A stretch of 64,000 bases of DNA, taken from Taxawa tesnikishii (nom. ined.) (Eukaryota; Ascomycota; Dothideomycetes; Dothideales). The notes beneath the pieces were generated by a model, which saw nothing but the letters and a program-made list of their open reading frames with translations, made no database searches and was not told the DNA's origin. The DNA lies in assembly GCA_030247885.1 (NCBI GenBank), contig JAPDRO010000005.1, positions 1,178,001 through 1,242,000 of the forward strand, given 5' to 3'. The translations under genes and the position numbers were made by a program. Shown piece by piece: positions 44,405 to 55,768 of this stretch. Within the stretch, counting starts at the first letter, position 1; the number at the start of each line of letters is the position of its first letter.

Positions 44405-47404
44405 ATGCTGGCAAAGAGATCAGGAACAGAAGGAGAGAACCAACCCAGTAGGTTCTTCTCCGAACAAGGAATGGGTCAGCAAAAGCCATTTTCGTATTCT
44501 GTTTCTCACTACAAGCACTCTCCCAAGTGTTCTTCTCCGTTGAAGCAATGCATCACCGCCGAAGACATTCGCTCACAATCTGTTCATACAGCCGAATATC
44601 TGAAAGACCTTCGGACCAACAGAGTCGCACGACCGATCGGCTCAAGACCTCCTCCGCCGTCCAGGATCGCGAGCAAGAGGAAGCATGGGTACACAAACTC
44701 TGTGGGGACTATCGCACCGGAGGTCAGACCTGTCCTGCCTACGAGTAACAGCATGCCGGCAGTGATTCCTCCTCCTAGATGCTCTAGCGCGCTTTCCGAA
44801 CGGCGGGATCCGCCGTCTCTGATCCACAACGACTATGCCGGACGACCACTAGTACCACGGCCATTAGCAGTCCGCTCTTCGAAGCCGGCATCTTCGTCGT
44901 CAATAGAAGACGAGGAGAAGGCAGAGAAGCGGTCAGGCTACATCTACAAGGAGAACGGCCAGCGGTGGATGGACAGACAAGAGGCGCGATCACTGCGTAT
45001 GGCATTGGAAGAGATGGATTTGGACGAAGAGCAGCGCGTCCACGCTGCCGCACAAGACGAGGCTGCAGAGCTGGTGCACAAGCACCGGAACCCGAACGAT
45101 CCTTCCAACAACCCGGCAGCACCGTACAAGAACCCCGATCTCACGGCCACGCAACGAGACTATCGCGCGCATCTGCGCAAAGGCAGCTACAGCAGGAGCC
45201 ACAGCCGTGACTCGTCCGAGCCAGCTGTGAGACGCAGCGCTTCTCAGTCGAGATCGTCTAGTTCTGCATCTGACCGTGTGGACGCTCCGAAGCGGTCATC
45301 GATGATTGAGGAAGCGAAGTCGTACTTCGAACCCGCCGAAATAGCTTCAGCCCCTGCGACACCCGCAGCGGAGAGGCCAAGCAGCAGCTCGGAGAAGCAA
45401 AATATCGTGAAACGCGGGAAGAAGAGCTACGAGGCGCTCGCAAACACTGTCGCGGCCGACATCGCCAAATCCCAACGCAGGGTGAGCAGCGGATCGAAGA
45501 GAAAACCCAGCGGTGGAAATACTCCGTTCCTCAACCCAGACGACAGGATCTACGAGGAGCCGGAAGAAGCGGTTCCAGAAGGGCCGAAGCCAGCCCAGGC
45601 ACCAAAAGCTGTCGAAGTGCCCAAGCACGTGCGAAAGAACCCGTTCGCTAGAGTACGTTTGGCGCAGGAGAAGCTGGAGAGAGCAAACACCGCTCCTGTC
45701 ATCTCGACCAGGAAGTTCGACAAGGTTGAGATCCAACGGAACCCGCCCAGCCAGTCTCGCAAGGCTTGGTATCTCTCCAACGAGACCCTTCCGCCGACGC
45801 CGCCGAAGCCTAAAGTGCAGGAAGAGGCCGACGATGATGAGGAGAACCCGAGGATGAAGGACGGTAGGGAAGTTCGTGGCGATGACATTCGTGCAGCGAC
45901 GAGCGCAAAGCGCAAAGACCGCAGCCCAAACCTACCTCAGCCGACTGCGGTCAGCGACAGTCCGGGTCGGCCGATTGTGAGTTTCCACGCGGACTGGAAG
46001 GCTACGAAGGAGATCGAGCTTGTTGAGGAACACAGCCCAAGCGTACCCAAGCCTGTAACAGCTGAAGAGCCAACGTCCGCTAGACCAGTGTCAAGGACGG
46101 GCTCCAAGGCTCTCTTTGGTCGTGACACGCCAACCCAGGGTCCGAGAGTCAGGCCGACGACTCCATGCGTCCCTTCGATCAATCTGCCAGGCGCGCCCAC
46201 AATCCCTACAATCAACCTGCCAGATGGGCCTGCGATTCCGAGTATTGTGCTGCCAGAAGAGCCTGATATACCCGCTGTCAGCATTCAGTCTGCGCCAGCA
46301 ACGCCTGGTATCCCTACCATCAACGTCCCCTCGATCGCAGTCGACGCACCTCCAGCAGTGCCCGCCATCAGCATTCCCTCCATCTCCGTCAACGAACCGC
46401 CCGCACCAAGCAACCCATCGACACGCTCGGCAAGCCGACCTCGTGCACCACCGGCAGCGTCCCGCCCCGCAGCATCTCGTCCAACACCACCCTCACGTCC
46501 TCTCCCCACCACGCAGCAACATCCCCGTTCCCGGCCGCCGCAGCACCCCACTACACGCCGTCCCTGAGACGCACGACGGCGCTCTGCGCGCACTGCGCCC
46601 TCCCCATCGCCGGCCGCATCCTCAGCGCAGCAGGCGAGCGCTTCCACCCGGCGTGCTTCAAGTGCCACCAATGCGGCACCAACCTCGAATGCGTGGCCTT
46701 CTACCCGGAGCCGGACGCGAAGCGCTCGCAGCGGGTCGCGCGCATCCAGCAACGCATGCGCGGACTCGACGCATGTCTCCCCGACGGCGTGACGGAGGAA
46801 GACGTCAGGCGACTGGAGGAGGAGGACGGGGACGAGGGACTGCGCTTCTTCTGCCACCTGGACTTCCACGAACTGTTCAGTCCGCGGTGCAAGAGTTGCA
46901 AGACGCCGATCGAGGGCGAGGTCGTGGTCGCTTGCGGGGCGGAGTGGCATGTGGGACATTTCTTCTGCGCGCAGTGTGGCGATGTGAGTTTTTACCTCCC
47001 CACCCCCTCCCCCGCTCTGATGATTGTTTTTCTTTTTGGTGCTTTATAGACAAGGGGAAAGATGCTAATGGGATGGACAGCCGTTCGATTCCAAGACGCC
47101 GTTTGTGGAGAAGGAGGGGTATGCGTGGTGCATTGGATGCCATACGAATAGGTACAGCGCCAAGTGCAAGAAGTGCAGGAAGCCGGTTACGGATGTGGTG
47201 GTGAAGGCATTGAATGCCGAGTGGCACGCTAATTGCTTTTGCTGCGTGGTATGCAATATCTGTATACTCTACTACTGAGGGTGAGAGAGGCTAACCGGAA
47301 TGTAGGAATGTGGAGGTCAGTTTGATGATGGACGGTACTTCCTCAGAGGGGACTCTGAGGATCCGGTCTGCATGAAGTGCGAGGATCGCCGGCTCAAGGC
47401 GTGA
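44405..47404 (+). CDS. Paxillin-like protein with three C-terminal LIM domains
   Basis: Exons 44405-46983, 47081-47248 and 47306-47404 give about 948 residues. The first 700 are disordered, Ser/Pro/Arg/Lys-rich, with a Pro repeat near 590-660 (IPTINLP, IPSIVLP, IPAVSIQ and similar). Three LIM domains follow. LIM1 starts CAHCALPIAGRI, has FHPACFKCHQC and a 35-residue insertion before FFCHLDFHE; LIM2 is CKSCKTPIEGEVVV to CHTN; LIM3 is CKKCRKPVTDVVV to CMKCED. All zinc ligands appear present. This is the architecture of fungal paxillin-like Pxl1 and related LIM proteins of septation and polarised growth. The frame is lost between about 46390 and 46530; one added base, for example in the CCC at about 46400, joins both parts. 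Introns: GTGAGT and GTATGC donors. Confidence 0.85.
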
Positions 47405-47897
47405 TGTGGACGAGAGTTGGATAGTGGGGGATGCAAAGGGGAGAAGAACGGACGAAGCGGTGATAGGCCATGTGGTGCCGCGTGTTCGAATAAGTCAGTT
47501 GTTGTTGCACCCTGTCTGATGTAGCGTTTCGGAAGGCGTTCTGGCTTTTTCGTAGTCAAAATAGACGGTTCTAGGCATAGCTATGTGGTATTATCCTTCA
47601 CTTCAAGAACCTGCCCCTCCTGAGGACCATTCATTGCTATACAAGCATTGCCACACGTGGTTGATATCTAGCTAGGAGTGTCTGTGGAGTGAGATGTTGC
47701 AAGGTTCTTCGGAAAATTGTCCGGTTCCTTCACGTCGTGACGACATCGCTTTCTGGGGTTGGAAGCTCGGACGATGCGCCTGTCAACCGCGGCGATACAC
47801 ATACATACGCCGTCGTTATTCTCCGATATGCTCTTCTCCACCCAGCAAATGCCTTGAGCTGCACACTACCACAAAGAGAAGGAAAGAAGGAGTGGTC
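47405..47897. other. Spacer between the LIM gene and the HEM25 gene
   Basis: About 490 bases: LIM-gene 3' UTR and carrier promoter; nothing else is recognised. Confidence 0.4.
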
Positions 47898-48926
47898 ATG
47901 TCAGATGGCGGACGGAAGCGGAAGTCGTCTCCGGGTGCGAACACCTCACTTTTCCCACCCTTCTCGCGGCCGCGCAATGCTGACTGCGCTGTCCAGCATT
48001 CCACTTCCTCGCAGGCCTCTCCTCGGGCGTAACGACCGCCTTCCTCCTCCAACCCGCCGATCTCCTCAAAACCCGCGTGCAGCAATCGCACGCGAACAGC
48101 CTCACCACCGTGCTCCGCGACATCCTCAATGGCCCCAACGCCATCCGCTCACTATGGCGCGGCACCACGCCGTCCGTCATCCGCACCGGCGCCGGCAGCG
48201 CACTCTACTTTGGCCTTCTGAACCAGATGCGCCAGTACGCTGCGCGCATACCCGTCGACGCCGTCTCGGCATCCGCGGCAAAGGCCGGGGAAGCAGCTCC
48301 AGCCTGCCCAAGCTATCCAACACGGCGAACCTGGCCGCGGGGGCGCTGGCCAGAACGACGGCGGGCCTGATCATGAGCCCGGTCACGGTGATCAAAGTGC
48401 GCTACGAGAGCTCGTTCTACGCATACACGTCCCTGCTGGGCGCGGTGCGGGATATAGCGGGCAAGGAGGGGATACGGGGTTCTTTGCCGGATTCGGCGCC
48501 ACGGCGGTCAGAGATGCGCCGTATGCGGGCCTCTACGTTCTGTTCTACGAGCAAGCAAAGACGCGCTTGTCCGGCCTCGCGCACCTGACCGCGCAGAAGG
48601 ATACGGGCATGGGAGTTGCGGAGGTGACGGGCAGCTCGAGCGCGACGACTGCGGCTGCGATCAACTTTGCGTCGGGCACCATGGCCGCTGTGGGTGCGAC
48701 GAGCGTGACAAACCCGTTCGATGCCATCAAGACGAGATTGCAGCTCATGCCGGCGAGATACGGGAATATGATCAAGGCGGCCAGGATAATGCTGCTTGAA
48801 GATGGATTTCGGAGCTTCTTCGACGGATTGGCTTTGAGGATGGGCAGGAAGGCTATCAGCAGCGCTTTGGCGTGGACGGTGTACGAAGAGATCATCAGGA
48901 GAGCTGAGAAGAAGCTCTCGGAATGA
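47898..48926 (+). CDS. HEM25: Mitochondrial glycine carrier, SLC25A38/Hem25 type
   Basis: Exon 1 is 47898-47934 ([12 protein letters not shown]); a 62-nt intron with an AATGCTGAC branch region precedes exon 2 at 47997. The protein is a three-repeat mitochondrial carrier of about 322 residues: [30 protein letters not shown] in repeat 1, [13 protein letters not shown] in repeat 2 and [13 protein letters not shown] in repeat 3, each with the P-x-[DV]-x-[IVL]-K-x-R signature. [14 protein letters not shown] and [24 protein letters not shown] are typical of the Hem25 branch, which brings glycine into mitochondria for haem synthesis. The frame breaks twice, at G4 runs 48287-48290 and 48476-48479; one added G at each gives a clean carrier. 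I take both as sequence errors, as every domain residue is otherwise kept. Confidence 0.88.
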
Positions 48927-49263
48927 GTGAGCAGGTGTTTCTCTGGAAAAGTCAGAGCTGGAGGGCTAAGTAGGGGGTTTGTTTTGCTGTGAAGCCTCAA
49001 GTCTGCAGAGGAATTTCGGGCTTCCTTGGTTTGACTCACCTGTTATTGAGAAAATCATTGCAGCCATGAGTAGTGTGTGTATACAACCATCTTCGCTCTC
49101 GTTCTTTCTTCCTTTGGTCACAATCACATCAATCGCGGTTGCCGTTCATCATTGATGTTCTCCCTGCGTGCAGGCGCATCATCCACATCTCCTCCCCTGT
49201 CCGTTCTGTCCCTGTGTACGGCATATCCAACCAAAACCCACAGCGACGGCTGCCGGCCCAATC
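48927..49263. other. Spacer 3' of the HEM25 gene
   Basis: About 340 bases with short Ser/Pro-rich frames only. The 5' exon of the next candidate gene may lie here. Confidence 0.3.
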
Positions 49264-50060
49264 GTCGCTTTGGATCTGAACGAAGGAGTCGAACAACTAC
49301 TCATACAAGTCCATTCTCTTTCCCCACAAAACACATTGTCTTCTCAGCTGACTGCAGCCGGATCCGAGCTCTACAATTACATCGGCACGTGCGTCTCACC
49401 CCCCGCGACCTCTATGGCGCAATCGCAACAGCATGATCCATCCTCCAAGCCATACAGCTCGCCAGCAACACATCAGAGCTATATATTACCCGTCTGCCAA
49501 CGCGCGACCCTGGCATCCAGATCCCGCAGGATTCTGAACCTGCGTCTTTCCAGGAAAGCATTGAGAAACGATGGCATGAACGGCCCGATGGATCATGGTC
49601 TTTTCCCCGAGTAACCAGCGCCATGTGGTATGCGGCGTTGGACGACATTATTTTCAGGAGCTCGAGGGAGTGCGCTGCTAGGGTTTTACGCGGGCGGTGG
49701 CGAAGCCTGACCGACTTGTTTACCAAGGCCCAGTGTCAGGTGATGGAGAGCTGCAGTGGGTTTCTGAGGGACAAGGAGCCAGATTCCCGTGGGCGGTTTT
49801 CCACAGAGGAGAGAGATCGAAGAGGGCATGTCCTTCTTTCCTTCCTCTCCTTCGCTTTTCCATCCAATCTCGTCGTTGAGACTGCGGGGGATGCGTGGCG
49901 GAGATCGACGGGCTGATCGGTGACTCGGCCGTCGCGGTACGGAGTTGCCCACGTTGAACAGTATGGAACGGGCTTGGATGTTCACACGCTAACCCCTGGA
50001 CTGGCTCGCGGACTTTCTGTTCCAGAAGATGACCAAGTCCGCAGCCAACGATTTGGACAC
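49264..50060 (+). CDS. Unidentified multi-exon gene candidate
   Basis: I do not recognise the product. Readable coding sequence begins around 49.24 kb (IVALDLNEGVEQLLIQVHSL, AAGSELYNYIG). It fits a 77-nt intron 49389-49465 (donor GTGCGT, acceptor CGCCAG) into TSELYITRLPTRDPGIQIP, ESIEKRWHERPDGSWSFP and SAMWYAALDDIIFRSSRECAARVL, in phase. That intron also removes an in-frame stop. Past about 49.73 kb the frame becomes unclear. One more coding piece is visible at 50002-50060 (WLADFLFQKMTKSAANDLDT), followed by a GTGAGT donor. Start, other introns and end are unknown. The composition (Trp, aromatic and charged residues in helical patterns) speaks for a real globular protein. Confidence 0.4.
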
Positions 50061-51605
50061 GGTGAGTCGGAGCACCTCAGCTATCGAACACGGTCTATGG
50101 CCGCTGCATAGAGGACTCGAGTACGATACTGTATGTCACTGAGACAACGATGACATCCGTAGCTAGGCTGCGCTGGACGAAACGACGAGGGATAGGGCGT
50201 TTGAGGCAATGGTGGATATGGCTCTCGATGGGAGAGGGGTATTCCTGCGGATGGGAAGATCGGAAAGGACGGGGTGGATTGAATATCGAAGAACCTGATG
50301 GCTTGGAGCTGTGCTGAGATGTTCGGGAAACTGCCCGGGCTACTCCTGGACCTTTCAGTGTAGTTGCGTGGTGCTGAAGGGGGAGTAGGCGAGATAGGTT
50401 GGACTGAAGTCATGGAGAGGATCCAGAAGAGTACGGAATGAGCGCTTGCGTGGCTGCAATCGGATTGTGGTTTCCTTTTCATCATGGGTCAGACTATGGA
50501 GGCATGCGTGCAACGTCTCTACTCTAACGGCATCTGGACCCATTGTTGTAAGCCTAACGAATTTATACACAAACAGGGACCAGAGGCAAGTAAGGTTGAA
50601 GGAAAGAGCACTGCTGTATCATAGCGGTGAAAAAGAATATCCAGTCGTTAGGCTAGAAGTGGTTCTCTGAGCACATGAAGTGGGATTCTCGTCTTCAGTA
50701 CAGCCCAAGGGCTTGTCTTCGGCACACAAGCCAAGCGCCCAGCCTTGGTGAAAGAGTCAAGCGCACAAACACGTGCTCCTCGCTCGGGTCACGACTTCCG
50801 TATTCGGGTTACGGCTTGAAGACCAGATCGAGAGACGGGCAAAAGTATGTTATATTACCTGGTGCGATCATGCACGTGTTTGCAAGGATACATAAATTCC
50901 GAGACGGGCGGGCCTGCGGTTGGGGAAGTGTGAGAATGTTGCAGCGACGGGACGAGACGGGGACTCGGACGGCCGACGAGAATTCAGAGCTAGAACTCCC
51001 TCAGCCCAATACAATGTGTGTGCGTGTGGTTCTTATGAATCTCTCGCTGAACTCCTATGAAAAGAGCTGTCTGGACACAGCAAGCATGCCGTACAAGAGT
51101 TACAACCTCTGACACCGTGTATGCTATCACCTCCTCCTGAATTTGCAACCCTTTCATTATAGTTCCCTCCCAACCACTCCGCTGAGCGCCATGACAGAAC
51201 GAGAGAAGACAGGTACAACGCGATTTCCTATGCCTGTTCTTCTCCTCCGTGTCTTTGATATGAAAGAGCCACCGTGACATTTCCTTGCGCATGCGCCGTT
51301 CCCCTCTCTTTTCTACTTTTTCTTTTCGTGAAGCCCGCATCACCACACGCCACACCAGAAAGACAGGAAAAACGAAACGTACTACAATCGAGACCGGGAA
51401 CAGTATCGTTGTGACTAGAATAGAATGGGAAAACGAAGACGAGTGTGAGGTATCGCTGCTGCCGAAAGAACAAGAAGCAGAAACAAGTCGAACAAGTGTC
51501 AGAGGTGTTGAAAAAGTGAAGCGCTACGCGGTCCGCCCACCGCCAGCATTCCACAGGGAGAAGGGGTTGCAGAAACGAGGCAAAGAGCAAGCGGCCATGT
51601 CCTTC
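50061..51605. other. 1.5 kb region without a recognised gene
   Basis: It holds the possible 3' end of the preceding candidate and the 3' UTR of RAS. Frames of 120-145 codons on both strands (50081-50485 minus, 50675-51112 plus, 51285-51719 plus) lack motifs. Confidence 0.35.
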
Positions 51606-52561
51606 TCACATGACAACGCATTTGCAGCATCCGCCATCCTCATCCGGGTCTTCAACGCCAAACTTCTCTGGTCGCGTGTTCGGTCTGCCGCCGGCGCCGG
51701 GCGCGCCGCTTGGGTATGAGGACATGTCGCGGTTGTACTTGCGGATCTCGCGCACAATGTCGTAAAAGCGTTGTCGACGTTGATACGTGACTTGGCCGAT
51801 GTTTCGATGAATTTGCAGTTGAAGTCGCGCGCCAGCTTCTTGCCCTCTGTTGTAGGAAAATGGAGTTAGCGCGGATCCAATGTGGTATCGCGAGTTTCGT
51901 TGAGAAGAGCGCGCGATATGGAGCAAGAAGCGTGGCAGGCACGTGGATGCTACGAGGGAAGTGGCGTCCCCATCTTAGCGCCAGCGCGGATTTGCAGTGT
52001 AGCGCGTAACCATGTGGCAGCAACAACAACGAACGAGAGGGACAACAAACTAACCTTCCGTCGACACCTCACGCTCAGCGTCCAAATCGCACTTGTTTCC
52101 CACCACGATTATGGGAAAGTAGTCCTTGTCCTTGACGCGCAGTATTTGTTGCTGGAATGTCCGTATCTCTTCGAAAGACTGGCGCGACGTTATCGAGTAG
52201 ACGAGCAAAAACCCCTCTCCTGTGCGCATGTACTGTTCTCGCATCGCAGAGTATTCTTCCTGGCCGGCCGTGTCTAGAACGTCAAGGAGCGCGACTTCGT
52301 CGTCGATGACGCATTGCTTGCGGTATGAGTCTGTGGTAGTAGAAGAAAAACGTCAAAAACTGTGAACCGCGATGGAAGGAGAGGCGAGCGGATGGCTGGC
52401 GAACCTTCGATAGTAGGGTCGTATTCGTCGACGAAGTGGCTTTGGATGAGTTGGATGGTCAGGCACGACTTGCCAACACCACCACCACCGACCACCACGA
52501 GCTTGTATTCCCGGAGAAACTGTTCACCACCGTTTGAGTCTTTCCACTGATGATCGGGCAT
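51606..52561 (-). CDS. rasA: RAS small GTPase
   Basis: Exons are 52561-52405, 52330-52055 and about 51846-51606; introns of 74 and about 208 nt. The protein of 224 residues has the P loop [13 protein letters not shown], switch [11 protein letters not shown]-type region (here YDPTIE then DSYRKQC across the first splice), switch [18 protein letters not shown] and ETSAK base-binding motifs, and ends in CCKCVVM: a CAAX box for farnesylation with extra Cys upstream for palmitoylation. The first Gly pair of the P loop (GGGGVGKS) is the normal form. This is the fungal RasA/Ras1 class that controls polarity, growth and cAMP or MAPK signalling. The frame is lost once at 51764-51767 (AAAA on the plus strand); one added base restores [12 protein letters not shown] infer a sequence error. 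Upstream short N-terminus [11 protein letters not shown] fits fungal RasA. Confidence 0.92.
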
Positions 52562-54584
52562 GGTGACAGTGTGTATGTACCTTTGATGCCATCGCTCCAC
52601 GCACTCGGACCTAAACGTCCCTTATAGTTGTTCGGTTTGGCTAAGCGTCGCTGCTTGGAATGGAGGCCGGGACAGTATGAGGCAAGGGACGGGCGGGATG
52701 GGTTGTTTGTTGCTTGGGAGCGGAGAAGCGGTAGCGGCGAAGGGGGCGCGGTTAGCAGCGCAAGGAAAGAAAGGCAACGGCGGGCCTAGGCGGAGATTCT
52801 GCTTCGGTCGCTCGCTGTGCGAACTGTTGGCACACAGATGTAGACGTTGGAATAGAGTGAGCAGAAGCTAAAAGTGTTGCGAAGTGAACGAGTGGTATGG
52901 GCGCGGAAAGGGCAGTCAAAGTGTCGACAAGATTGAGGGAGTTGAACGCGCGTGGAGAAAGCAGGCCCTGGCCTTGCCGCTGGTCGCTTGGCTGCCGTTC
53001 TCCTTCTTTTCCGCGAGTCTTCTAACCTTTCCGAACCCTCCAGATCCAGCCAATGAGGACTCTGCCGGTTGATTGCTGTCGTACGCGGAATTGGAGCGCG
53101 AGCCATGGTGCATGCGCGAGTGCAGAGTGGCATGGCACGGCTCGTTTCACCTTGGGCCATCTCCAAGACCCACGCGCAAAGTCAATCTTCCGAGGACTTC
53201 TCTAGAAGCTCGGATCGAAGCAGTCGAAATCAGCCACGCCTGGATAGACGGGCTGGTAACCTCATAGGTCGAGCAGCGACGCCGGCCCAGAGACACAAAT
53301 ACTCAAACAGGAGTACGAGTGCTTGCAACAAGGGCGCTGCAGTTGTTGCCAATGTCTCTCCATCCCGCCGGTGGTTACCATAGGGGAGTCCGATTATGAA
53401 TGTCACCTTCTGCAAAGATCCGCGATCGACAAACACCATCTCGTTGCTTGCCATTCCCTGGCCACGCCGCCTCATTATCAACCACGTTGCGACTATGTCA
53501 GTGCGTCCCATCATTCTCCTGAAAAGCAATGACAGTAAATCCTCGACATGCGGGCATACTTCGATGCGAACCCCCCATCCTTACGCTCGACAAGGCGGCT
53601 TGGCAGTTCGTGCATGCAGAGTCATCTCTGTCTGTTTGCCATGTGGAGTGTACGAGCAATCTATTCGACATTGGCACGTGTAAGTTCCGTGGTAGGGCCC
53701 GCCATTGTCGCGCACGGCGGAACGACACGTTACCCAAGTGCAGCATGTTGCTGGTCTACAGCCGGCCTCATGCGGGGCGCATTGCGAGTTGGCGTTGGCC
53801 CTTTTCAGCGTAGCCTTGCCAGCTAACCATGGCCTTTCGGTCGACCTACCCCAAGTCACTTGACTGAAAACGCATGCGACATGCGGGCGGCAACGAACGC
53901 GTCAAAACCAATGGACTCTTGGAGACGCTGAAGGCTGAGCGCCTCACTGACTCATGTCAGCAGTCACGTGACAGGGAGCGGTTATCGTCTCTTGTACATT
54001 GTTGAAGCACCTTGACTGATGGAGTGCCGCATGGAGTATCTGTTACTTGTCTGGCGCTTGACGCAGATTTCTCTGATTTCCGCTGGTTTGGCCAGCCATC
54101 TTTGATGATGGTCGGTCCATATTCGGCTCCAGCGGCCCCTTCCAACCATGACTGGCACATGAGGTGCTTTTACCCATCAGTTCCAACATGCGGGTAATTT
54201 TCATCCCTTTCCTTGCCGCTTGTTCAGACTTTAATCAGTCGTATCCAGATCCATTCATAAGTCGCAAAGGGCTTTCTGGTGGGTCTGATCATCGAGCATC
54301 CTGACAACACCCGGGCAAGGTAAACACTGCTTCCTTTCTTCTATCACTAACCGGGGTAACATCTACAACAAGCTTAGCCAACGCGCCGACTGGAGTAGGC
54401 ATGGAAGCGTACTTTGAGATATCCAAAGTATTCGTTCCCGAATACTCATGTCGACATACGTCATGGTAATGGTTGCTTTTGGCTGGATGCTGTCGGATCC
54501 AAGTGTGGCCGGTATCCAAGCTATACCAAAGAATGGTACCTTGTCAAAAAACAACCTTTCCCTATCCGTCATCAATTCCCTGTA
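52562..54584. other. 2 kb without a recognised gene
   Basis: This spans the RAS promoter side and the 3' side of chorismate mutase. Many short frames overlap on both strands with no domain, and none reaches 130 codons. Confidence 0.4.
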
Positions 54585-55501
54585 TCACTCCCATTCCGTT
54601 CCCTTCAGCCGTTGCATGAGGTACTCGACTTCCACCACCTTGGTCAGAGGAATGACGTATTCCTGCTTCTCGTTAGCATTTCCTCGCAAACATCCTTCCA
54701 TAGCACAGCCACAACACAAAAGCCTTACTTTGTACATCGCAACCACAGCCTCCACATTAATCTTGCCCTGTCCCTCAGATGCAACACTTGGGTCCGTGCC
54801 ATACGTCTTAGCTTTCAACTTCAACCTCTCAAGCACCTTCTCCTCAACCTTCTTGTCCGTAATCGCCTCATCGATCCCCTTTCTGTCCTCTGCCTTGATC
54901 ATTTTCACGTACTTCTCCGTCTCCTTCCTGAACTTGCTCTCCGCGACAAACTTGCCGTAGTGTATCCTCCTGCTCAAAGACTGAATCAGGTTGACGTCGC
55001 ACGTCGCAGCGGATCCGAAGTTCTCTTGCGCTTCTCCTCGCTCCTCACGCCCGGGCTCGTAACATGCAGCTGGCAGAATATACTCGACGTAGCTCTTCTT
55101 CAGCTTCTCGTTCACATTGACGTCGTTGGTGTGCAGCACCTGCGGGTACTGGATCGGCGCGAGGATTGGCTTTTGCAGCGCATCCGGAAAGAAAGGGTAC
55201 TCATCGGGCGACTGGTAGCGCCGTACGAGTGATTGGATGCGCTCTTGTTCCCGCAATATCCAGTCGAAGAGACTGAGACTTGAGCCCGGTATGTGGACCG
55301 CGCCAGGAGTGTAGATGCTGCGGTTTAGAGGGAACTGTACTCGCTCGATCAGGTGAAAAGTGATTGTGTCCTCCAGCCGGCTGAGAAGTGGTCAGTGAGT
55401 GTTGGATGGAGGGGAGGAGTGACGAACATAAGCTGGAAGCGAATGTTCGCAAGATCTAAGAGAGCCTGCTCTGCGTCCGTCATGTCCAAAGCGGTATCCA
55501 T
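54585..55501 (-). CDS. ARO7: Chorismate mutase, eukaryotic AroQ type
   Basis: Two exons (55501-55428 and 55380-54585) with a 47-nt intron give 289 residues. Exon 1 is [24 protein letters not shown] and the splice restores [18 protein letters not shown]. Helical signature blocks of the all-alpha allosteric enzyme follow: [70 protein letters not shown] and a C-terminal YLMQRLKG. This enzyme turns chorismate into prephenate on the way to Phe and Tyr in the cytosol; in yeast Trp activates and Tyr inhibits it. The catalytic Arg near the N-terminus and the later Lys/Glu residues lie in conserved positions as far as I can see. The gene is divergent from the MDV1-like gene with 267 bases between start codons, so they share one promoter region. 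Confidence 0.95.
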
Positions 55502-55768
55502 TCGGGAGAACGAGTGTGGTTTCCTGTCCTATAGTCTTATGAAGTACAGGAAGAACTGCAATTGTAGCTTGCTTGGGAGAAGGGTGAATGAGAACACCCC
55601 GCGCTGCTCATTCATTCAATGGCGCTTTTTGCTCTGTTTGCTTGTGACGTTGTTTGGCTTGGACACCTCCGTTAAACAATATACCACGCGACCAGCAGGA
55701 CTCGGCGACCTGAAACCTACGCTTTGCCAGACCAACATGTTGATATAACCCACTCATCCCATATTCCA
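55502..55768. promoter_or_regulatory. Bidirectional promoter region, ARO7 / MDV1-like
   Basis: The start codons of the two divergent genes lie 267 bases apart, so both promoters must fit here. No named site is clear by eye. Confidence 0.5.

Noticed and set aside
46285-46959. 224-codon minus-strand frame over the LIM region
   Set aside because: It is antisense to LIM zinc-ligand sequence.
46116-47204. 362-codon plus-strand frame, Arg/Pro/His-rich
   Set aside because: It lies in the wrong frame over the Pro-rich and LIM coding sequence and arises from biased composition.
54414-55232. 272-codon plus-strand frame opposite chorismate mutase
   Set aside because: It is antisense to a complete enzyme with a confirmed splice pattern; it has no domain of its own.
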